Positions 50,860-57,689 of a stretch of DNA of 64,000 nucleotides are shown here, in pieces. The DNA is taken from positions 434,001 to 498,000 of the forward strand of contig JANFFA010000001.1 of NCBI GenBank assembly GCA_030848925.1. Reading direction: 5' to 3'. The notes below the pieces were generated by a model that did not search any database, was not told the origin of the DNA, and saw only the letters and a program-made list of their open reading frames with translations. The stretch's first letter is position 1; the number at the start of each line of letters is the position of its first letter. The stretch is from Rhodalgimonas zhirmunskyi. GTDB lineage: Bacteria > Pseudomonadota > Alphaproteobacteria > Rhodobacterales > Rhodobacteraceae. Position numbers and translations under genes: made by a program.

Positions 50860-52550
50860 GCGAGATCGATCCCATTACCCTTTCGGTTCTGGCCGGGCGG
50901 ATGGAGCAGATTGCCGATGAAATGGACGCGACCCTGTTTCGCGCCGCCTTTAACCCGATCATCGCCGAGGCGCATGACGCGAGCCACGGGCTTTATCATG
51001 CGGTCTCGGGCGATACGCTGGTGCAGGGCAAATCGGGCCTGCCGATTTTTGTCGGCGTCATGTCGTTTGCCGTGAAGGCGGTGATCGAGAAGGCGGCGAA
51101 AGATGGCGATCTGGAAGATGGCGACATCTATATCTTTAACGACGCCCATATCGGTGGCACGCACCTGTCGGACATGCGGCTGGTGCGGCCATATTTCCGC
51201 GATGGGAAGCTGTTTTGCTACCTCGCCTCGGTCGGGCATTGGCATGATGTGGGCGGCGCGGTGCCGGGGAACTACAACCCGGCGGCGACGGATGTGTTTC
51301 AGGAGGCGTTCAACCTGCCGCCCGTGAAGCTGGCCAAGGGTGGCAAGATCAATCAGGACATCATCGACATCCTGATGCGCAACACCCGCCTGCCGCAATC
51401 GGCGATGGGCGATCTGAACGGACAATTGGGCGCGCTCGACCTTGGCATTAAGCGGATGGACGAGTTGCTGGATGAATATGGCGCGGAGACGATTTCCGCC
51501 GCGTTGGAGGCGCTGGGCCATCGCGCCGAGGCGCTTATGCGCTCGGAATTGGAAGAGCTGCCCGATGGCCGGTGGGAGGCCGAAGATTTCCTTGATAACG
51601 ACGGGATCGTCGATGAGCCGCTGAAAATCCGCATCGCGCTTGAGATCAAGGGCGACCGAATGGTGCTGGATTTCACCGGCTCGTCGCCGCAATGCGCGGG
51701 GCCCGTGAACATCGCCCTGCCGACGACCGTTGCCACGGCCTATGTCGCGATCAAGCATGTGTTCCCTGCCCTGCCCGCGAACGCCGGTGTGATGCGCCCG
51801 ATTGACGTGATCGTGCCCGAGGGCAGCCTGTTGGCGGCGAAGTTCCCGGCGCCGACGGGGGGCTATACCGAAACCATCCTGCGGATGATTGACGTGGTGT
51901 TTTCCGCCTTTGCGCAGGCCGCGCCGGGGCGGGTCGTGGCCAATGCCTATGGCACGATCAACGCGCTTTCCATCGCGGGCAAGCGCAAGAACGGGCAGCC
52001 GTGGGTGATGTTCAGTTTTTATGGCGGCGGGCATGGCGGATCGGCGGAGACCGATGGTCTGAACCACGGCAATGCGCCGATTTCGACCGCGACGATCCCA
52101 CCGATGGAGATTTTGGAAGCGGCCTATCCGGTGATGTTTCGCACATGGGCGCTGCGCCCCGACAGCGCGGGGGCCGGCACGCATCGCGGCGGTTTGGGCG
52201 CGATCTATGAGATCGAGGTGCTTGAGGAAAACGGCGCCGAGGCGTTCCTGTTTGGCGAGCGTGGGCGATTTGCGCCCAAGGGCATCGCCGGGGGCGGTGA
52301 TGCGGCGATGAACGTGTTTTCATATGAGCAGGATGATGGCTGGCACAGGCCGCCGCTGGCGTCGAAAATGCGCGGGATCAAGCTGCGCCCCGGTCAGGCG
52401 GTGCGGCTTGAGACACCTGGCGGGGGCGGCTATGGGCCGGCCTCGGAACGCACGGCTGGGGCCGTGGCGCGGGACGTGGCGCGCGGATTGGTGAGCGCCG
52501 GGGAAGCAGACCAGACCTACGGAACCGCATGGCGGGAGGCAAAAGCATGA
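50856..52550 (+). CDS. Hydantoinase B/oxoprolinase-family subunit
   Basis: HyuB-type subunit of 564 residues, start MSEIDPITLSVLAGRMEQIADEM. Conserved segments IIAEAHDASHGLYHAVSGDTLVQG, the metal-binding-like YIFNDAHIGGTHLSDMRLVRPYF, GHWHDVGGAVPGNYNPAATDVFQEAFNLPPVKL and FYGGGHGGSAETDGL are present. Pairs with the HyuA-type subunit encoded next, in the family of ATP-dependent N-methylhydantoinases, 5-oxoprolinase and acetone/acetophenone carboxylases. No single substrate can be read from the sequence. Coupled on both sides. Confidence 0.92.
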   Translation: MSEIDPITLSVLAGRMEQIADEMDATLFRAAFNPIIAEAHDASHGLYHAVSGDTLVQGKSGLPIFVGVMSFAVKAVIEKAAKDGDLEDGDIYIFNDAHIGGTHLSDMRLVRPYFRDGKLFCYLASVGHWHDVGGAVPGNYNPAATDVFQEAFNLPPVKLAKGGKINQDIIDILMRNTRLPQSAMGDLNGQLGALDLGIKRMDELLDEYGAETISAALEALGHRAEALMRSELEELPDGRWEAEDFLDNDGIVDEPLKIRIALEIKGDRMVLDFTGSSPQCAGPVNIALPTTVATAYVAIKHVFPALPANAGVMRPIDVIVPEGSLLAAKFPAPTGGYTETILRMIDVVFSAFAQAAPGRVVANAYGTINALSIAGKRKNGQPWVMFSFYGGGHGGSAETDGLNHGNAPISTATIPPMEILEAAYPVMFRTWALRPDSAGAGTHRGGLGAIYEIEVLEENGAEAFLFGERGRFAPKGIAGGGDAAMNVFSYEQDDGWHRPPLASKMRGIKLRPGQAVRLETPGGGGYGPASERTAGAVARDVARGLVSAGEADQTYGTAWREAKA

Positions 52551-54631
52551 GCAGCCGGATGATCGGTGTCGACGTGGGCGGCACATTCACGGATGTTTTC
52601 GTTCTGGACGAGGCCAGCGGCACGGCGACGGTCGCCAAGGTGCCGACGACGCGGCCCGACCAATCGGGCGGGTTCCTTGACGGGATCGGGCGCGAGGTCG
52701 ATGACCTGAGTGAAATTGCGGTCGTGGTGCATGGCACCACGGCGGGGACGAACGCATTGCTGGAGCGCAAGGGCGCGAAGACCGGCGTGATCTGTACCCA
52801 AGGCCTGCGCGATGTGCTGGAGATGCGGCGCCGGGATCGGCCACGCACATGGGGCCTGCGCGGGGATTTCGAGCCGGTGGTCGAGCGCCAGAACCGCCTT
52901 GAGGTGCCCGAGCGCACGCTGGCGGACGGCACGGTGCGCACGCCCGTCGATCTGGACGCCGTGCGCGCCGCCGCCAAGCAGCTGCGCGATCAGGGCTGCG
53001 AAGCGGTGGCCGTTCTGTTCGCCAATTCTTATGCCAATACGGCAAACGAGGATGCCGCCGCCGCCGTGCTGCGCGAGGTCTGGCATAACGAGCATGTTTC
53101 GGCTTCCTCCGAGATCCTGCCCGAGATCCGCGAATTCGAGCGGTTTTCGACCACGGCGCTGAACGCTTACTTGCAACCCGAGGTGTCGGGCTACCTGGGG
53201 CGGCTTGAGAACGCGCTGAAGGCGGGCGGGTTCGATGGCGAGTTCATGATCGTGCAATCCAACGGCGGCGTAATGGCGGTGGACACCGCCTGTCGCCTGC
53301 CCGTGCGCACCGCCCTGTCCGGCCCTGCCGCCGGGGTGATCGCTGCGGGGTATATCGCCGGGTCGGCGGGGTTCGACAACATCATCACCGGCGACATGGG
53401 CGGCACCAGTTTCGATGTGTCGCTGATTGCCGAGGGGCGTTCGATGTTGTCGCCGCAAACCTCGATCGATTTCGGCATGGTGGTGCGCAACCCGATGATC
53501 GAGATCACGACGATCGGCGCCGGGGGCGGTTCGATCGCGTGGGTCGACAAGGGCGGGCTGTTGAACATTGGTCCGGAAAGCGCGGGCAGCAACCCCGGCC
53601 CGGTGGCCTATGGGTTGGGCAACACGCGCCCCACGGTGACGGATGCGAATGTGGTGCTGGGCCGGATCGATCCGGACAACCCTATTGGCGGAAAGCTCGA
53701 CCGGCTGGACGTGGAGGCCGCGCGCCGCGCCATTGACGAACATGTCGGCGCGCCGCTGGGCCTGTCGACGGTTGAGGCCGCCGAGGCGATCCTGAAGGTG
53801 GCCAACAGCCGTATGGCGGGCGCGATCCGGCTGGTCAGCATCGAGCGCGGGTTCGACCCGAAACGCTTTGCTTTCATGCCGTTCGGCGGGGGTGGCGCGC
53901 TGCACGCAGGTGCAATGCTGGCCGAGGTGGGCATCGCGCGCGCCATCGTGCCGCGCTATCCCGGCGTGACCTCGGCCATGGGCTGCGTCATTGCCGATAT
54001 GCGGCAGGATTTCGTGCAGACGATCAATTCGCTGGTCGACACGCTGGATGAGGCCGCATTAGGCGCATTCATGCAGGATCATGCGGATCAGGGGATGGCG
54101 CTTCTGGATGCGGCGCGCACCAGTTTCGATGCACGTGAGTTGAGCTTCGAGTTGGACATGGCCTATATCGGGCAGACCCATACGGTTTCGGTGCCTTTGG
54201 CGGTGGCGGTCGAAGGGGGCCGCGTCGCCGCGCCGAGCAAGGCCGCAATCGAAGCGGCATTCGACGCGGCTTATGGCGAGACGTTTGGGCGGCTGCTGGA
54301 AGGCGGGGTGCGGCGTATCCTGAACCTTCGCAGTGCGGTGACGGGCAAGCGGCCCAAGTTCGACCTTGCCGCGCTGGCCCCCGTGCCGGGCGGTGCAACC
54401 ACGCCAATTGGCCAGAGACAGGTGCATTTCGGCGATCGCTGGCATGACACGGCGATTTATGATCGTCTGGCCCTTCCGGAAGGCACGGTTGTGCGCGGCC
54501 CGGCGATCCTGACCCAGCCGGACACGACCGTGTTGATCGAACCGGACTTGCAAGGCCGGGTTGATCGGTTCGGCAACACCATCATCGAACCCCAATCTGG
54601 CGAGAGGCCGCTTGAGGAGGAAGCGACATGA
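52547..54631 (+). CDS. Hydantoinase A/oxoprolinase-family subunit
   Basis: HyuA-type ATP-dependent subunit, 694 residues, start MSSRMIGVDVGGTFTDVFVLD (the phosphate-binding GGTFTD of the ASKHA fold). The N-terminal domain has VVHGTTAGTNALLERKGAKTGVICTQGLRDVLEMRRRDRP, the middle has GDMGGTSFDVSLI and IGAGGGSIAWVDKGGLLNIGPESAGSNPGPVAYG, and the C-terminal part FMPFGGGGALHA. It energises ring opening or carboxylation together with the B subunit. Overlaps of 4 bp with both neighbours indicate one operon. Confidence 0.92.
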   Translation: MSSRMIGVDVGGTFTDVFVLDEASGTATVAKVPTTRPDQSGGFLDGIGREVDDLSEIAVVVHGTTAGTNALLERKGAKTGVICTQGLRDVLEMRRRDRPRTWGLRGDFEPVVERQNRLEVPERTLADGTVRTPVDLDAVRAAAKQLRDQGCEAVAVLFANSYANTANEDAAAAVLREVWHNEHVSASSEILPEIREFERFSTTALNAYLQPEVSGYLGRLENALKAGGFDGEFMIVQSNGGVMAVDTACRLPVRTALSGPAAGVIAAGYIAGSAGFDNIITGDMGGTSFDVSLIAEGRSMLSPQTSIDFGMVVRNPMIEITTIGAGGGSIAWVDKGGLLNIGPESAGSNPGPVAYGLGNTRPTVTDANVVLGRIDPDNPIGGKLDRLDVEAARRAIDEHVGAPLGLSTVEAAEAILKVANSRMAGAIRLVSIERGFDPKRFAFMPFGGGGALHAGAMLAEVGIARAIVPRYPGVTSAMGCVIADMRQDFVQTINSLVDTLDEAALGAFMQDHADQGMALLDAARTSFDARELSFELDMAYIGQTHTVSVPLAVAVEGGRVAAPSKAAIEAAFDAAYGETFGRLLEGGVRRILNLRSAVTGKRPKFDLAALAPVPGGATTPIGQRQVHFGDRWHDTAIYDRLALPEGTVVRGPAILTQPDTTVLIEPDLQGRVDRFGNTIIEPQSGERPLEEEAT

Positions 54632-55248
54632 GCGATCCGACCACGTGGGACATGACGCGCACCGCGCTTCTGACCATCGACCTGCAAAACGATTTCATCC
54701 ATCCCGAGGGGGCCTATGGGCGCGCGGGCCAGAGTGCACCGGCCATTGCCGCCCTGCCCGACCGGATCGCGCCGCTGGCGCGCGCACTTCAGGCGCGCGG
54801 CGGGCGCTATATCTCGGCTCAGTTCACGTTGGTGCCTGACCGGGATGGAGAGCCGCTGATCGCGCCGCACCTCAAGGCGCTGCGCCCGTTCCTTGGCAAA
54901 GGGGATTTCGCGCCCGGAAGTTTCGGCCATACGCTTGTCGATACGCTGCAACCGGCGGATTTCGTGATCGAGAAGGTCGCCTATTCGGCATTCTACCAGA
55001 CGCGGCTGGAATACCTGATGCGGGCGGCGGGGATCGATCATTTGATCGTGGGGGGCATCGTCACCAATGGCGGCGTCGCCTCGACCCTGCGCGACGCGCA
55101 TCTGCGCAACATCGAAACCGTGATGCTGTCCGATGGCTGCGCCGCGTTCAAGGACGAGGTGCACGAGGCGACGCTGATCTCGCTCGGCACGGTCACGCAT
55201 CAGATGACCTGCGCCGAGGCGCTGGGCTGGATCGGGGGCGCGACATGA
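54628..55248 (+). CDS. Isochorismatase-fold hydrolase lacking the catalytic cysteine
   Basis: Isochorismatase-superfamily protein of 206 residues. The Asp (LLTIDLQNDF, Asp18) and Lys (VIEKVAYSAF, Lys116) of the triad are present, but the nucleophile position in the usual TNxCVxST motif reads TNGGVAST, with Gly149 in place of Cys. In this superfamily the Cys enzymes are amidases (RutB, maleamate or carbamoylsarcosine amidases), while EntB and PhzD isochorismatases naturally have Gly there and cleave a vinyl ether. So this protein probably does not use a thiol amidase mechanism. 4-bp overlaps on both sides. Confidence 0.88.
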   Translation: MSDPTTWDMTRTALLTIDLQNDFIHPEGAYGRAGQSAPAIAALPDRIAPLARALQARGGRYISAQFTLVPDRDGEPLIAPHLKALRPFLGKGDFAPGSFGHTLVDTLQPADFVIEKVAYSAFYQTRLEYLMRAAGIDHLIVGGIVTNGGVASTLRDAHLRNIETVMLSDGCAAFKDEVHEATLISLGTVTHQMTCAEALGWIGGAT

Positions 55249-56111
55249 GTTTCAGATCCCGTTTGCAGAAAAAAGAGATCGTCGTCGCCCCCGGCGTGTA
55301 TGACGGGTTGACCGCTTCGCTGGCCGAAGCGGCAGGGTTTCAGGCGCTTTACCTGAGCGGGGCGGCGGTGGCCTATACCCGCCTTGGGCGGCCCGACATC
55401 GGACTGACCACGGCGTCGGAAATGGCGGATACGATGACATTGATCGCGGATCGCACCGCCCTACCCGTGATCATCGATGCCGACACCGGTTTCGGCAATG
55501 CGCTGAACGCGCAGCGCACGATGCGGCTTTATGAGCGTGCCGGGGCCTCGGCCTTGCAGATGGAGGATCAGACCTATCCGAAACGCTGTGGTCACCTCGC
55601 TGACAAATCGCTGATCCCGAGCGCCGAAATGGTGGGCAAGATCAAGGCAATGGCCGATGCGCGTGCGAGCGAGGACACGCTGATCGTGGCGCGCACGGAT
55701 GCGATTGCGGTGGAAGGGTTTTCCGCCGCCACCGATCGCGCCGAGGCCTATCTTGAGGCGGGGGCGGATGTGCTGTTCATCGAAGCGCCGCAAAGCCGTG
55801 AGCAGCTTGAAACCGTTGCGGCGCGGTTTGCGACGCGGGTGCCGCTTCTGGCCAATATGGTCGAAGGCGGCGCGACGCCGATCACGGGGGCGGCGGACCT
55901 TGAGGCGCTGGGCTTTTCCATCGTGATCTTTCCCGGTGGCATCGTGCGCGCCCTCGCCCGCACGGCGCAGGACTATTACACGAGCCTTGCCGCGCATGGA
56001 TCGAACAAGCCCTTCGCCGACCGGATGTTCGATTTCGGCGGGCTGAATGAGGTGATCGGCACGGCGGAGATGCTGAAAAAAGGCGCGCGTTATGACGGCT
56101 CGGATGGCTGA
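55245..56111 (+). CDS. Isocitrate lyase/PEP mutase-family C-C lyase
   Basis: TIM-barrel lyase of 288 residues. The metal-binding DADTGFGN (78-85), the acid in QMEDQTYPKRCGH, and the KRCGH loop (113-117) with its catalytic cysteine are the hallmarks of true lyases of the family (isocitrate, methylisocitrate and 2,3-dimethylmalate lyases), not of PEP mutases. LIVARTDAIAVEGFSAATDRAEAYLEAGADVLFIEAP follows. It would cleave a substituted malate into pyruvate or glyoxylate plus a carboxylate. With the LeuCD-like hydratase next door this recalls the dimethylmaleate branch of nicotinate breakdown. Confidence 0.9.
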   Translation: MSFRSRLQKKEIVVAPGVYDGLTASLAEAAGFQALYLSGAAVAYTRLGRPDIGLTTASEMADTMTLIADRTALPVIIDADTGFGNALNAQRTMRLYERAGASALQMEDQTYPKRCGHLADKSLIPSAEMVGKIKAMADARASEDTLIVARTDAIAVEGFSAATDRAEAYLEAGADVLFIEAPQSREQLETVAARFATRVPLLANMVEGGATPITGAADLEALGFSIVIFPGGIVRALARTAQDYYTSLAAHGSNKPFADRMFDFGGLNEVIGTAEMLKKGARYDGSDG

Positions 56112-57474
56112 GGTCACTGCGCCGCCCACTGACTTCGATCTGGAGGTCGAAACCCTGATCATCGGTGCCGGGGCCTGTGGCCTTGTCGCGGCGCTTTCGG
56201 CGCATGAGGCGGGACAAGAGGTTTTGGTGATCGAGGCCGACGCGGTGCCCGCCGGATCGACCGCGCTATCGGCGGGGTTGATCCCGGCGGCGGGAACGGC
56301 GCTTCAGCGTGCGGCGGGGATCGAGGATAGTGCCGAAATCTTTGCCGCCGACATTCAGGCCAAGGCGCATGGCGAAAATGACCAGAGCCTTGTCGACCTG
56401 ATGGCGCGCAATGCGGGGACGGTGATCGACTGGCTGCACACACGGCATGGGCTGGACTTCTCGCTGGTGGATGATTTCGACTATCCGGGCCATTCCCGGC
56501 GGCGAATGCATGGCCTGCCCACGCGCTCGGGGGCCGAGTTGATCGACGCGCTGCGCAGCGCTTGTGAGCGTGAAGGGATCGACATCATCTGTGAACGGCG
56601 CGCGCATCGGCTGTATTTCAGCGAGGGGCGCGTGCACGGCATCGCCGCGCGGCGCCCCGATGGCGGGGAAGAGCGGATTGGGTGCGCCCGTCTGATCCTT
56701 GCCTGCAACGGGTTTGGCGGCAATCGCGCGCTGGTGGCCGCGCATATGCCCGGGATCGCCGAGGGGCTTTGGTTTGGCCATGACGGCAACCGGGGTGAAG
56801 CGGTGCTTTGGGCCGAGGAAATCGGCGCGCAAACCGACCATCTGGGCGCCTATCAGGGGCATGGCAACGTGGCCCATCCGCATGGCATCCTGATCACATG
56901 GGCCACAATCACCGAGGGCGGTGTGCAGGTGAACCGCGAGGGCGCGCGCTTCTGGAACGAGGCGCAGGGCTATTCCGAGGCGGCGCGCGCCGTTCTGGCC
57001 CAGCCGGGTGGTGAGGCCTTTACCATATTCGACGCCCGCATCGCCGGAATCGCCCGCCAGTTCGAAGATTTCAAACGCGCTGAATCCCAAGGCGCGATCA
57101 AGACAGCCGAGACACCCGAGGCGCTTGCCCGGGCGCTCGGCTTGCCGCCCGAAGCGCTTCGGCGCACGCTTGAAACGATCCCCAGACGTGACGCGGATCG
57201 CTTCGGGCGGCAGTTTGGAAACACGCCCCTTTCGCCGCCCCTTTGCGGCGTGCGGGTGACCGGCGCGCTATTTCATACCCAAGGCGGCCTGCGTGTGGAT
57301 GAACACGCGCGGGTTTTGCGCCAGACCGGCGGCGTGATCCCCAACCTGTTCGCCGGGGGCGGTGCGGCCTGCGGTGTGTCGGGCGCGGGCGACAGTGGTT
57401 ACTTGTCGGGCAACGGGTTGCTGAGTGCCGTTGTGCTGGGGCGGCTTGCGGGCCTTGCTTTTGATCCGGCCTAA
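56092..57474 (+). CDS. FAD-dependent oxidoreductase, fumarate reductase/tricarballylate dehydrogenase type
   Basis: Flavoprotein of 460 residues of the FAD_binding_2 family. The Rossmann motif LIIGAGACGLVAALSAHEAG, a second FAD segment AGLIPAAGTALQRAAGI, and the C-terminal FAGGGAACGVSGAGDSGYLSGNGLLSAVVLG are clear. The family oxidises or reduces a C-C bond next to carboxylates (fumarate reductase, TcuA, ketosteroid dehydrogenases). No heme or Fe-S partner is encoded next to it, and no signal peptide is seen. ATG 56092 overlaps the previous gene by 20 bp; an ATG at 56104 is possible. Last gene of the rightward unit. Confidence 0.88.
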   Translation: MTARMAEVTAPPTDFDLEVETLIIGAGACGLVAALSAHEAGQEVLVIEADAVPAGSTALSAGLIPAAGTALQRAAGIEDSAEIFAADIQAKAHGENDQSLVDLMARNAGTVIDWLHTRHGLDFSLVDDFDYPGHSRRRMHGLPTRSGAELIDALRSACEREGIDIICERRAHRLYFSEGRVHGIAARRPDGGEERIGCARLILACNGFGGNRALVAAHMPGIAEGLWFGHDGNRGEAVLWAEEIGAQTDHLGAYQGHGNVAHPHGILITWATITEGGVQVNREGARFWNEAQGYSEAARAVLAQPGGEAFTIFDARIAGIARQFEDFKRAESQGAIKTAETPEALARALGLPPEALRRTLETIPRRDADRFGRQFGNTPLSPPLCGVRVTGALFHTQGGLRVDEHARVLRQTGGVIPNLFAGGGAACGVSGAGDSGYLSGNGLLSAVVLGRLAGLAFDPA

Positions 57475-57689
57475 AGCGCACCGCGAAGCAGATCCCATTC
57501 AAACGGAGTGGGTGCGACGTTTGCGCCCACAGACCTTTCAGAAGGCCCGGTGCTGTTCTTTTTTTGATTTGGCCTAGCGCCGGTTCAGGCGCCGCCTATA
57601 TTGACTTACTGAACGCCTGCAAGATTAAGTATGCGATAACGCTTGAACAACAAGCTATAGACACCTCTGCCCAGGGACAGGATGCATCT

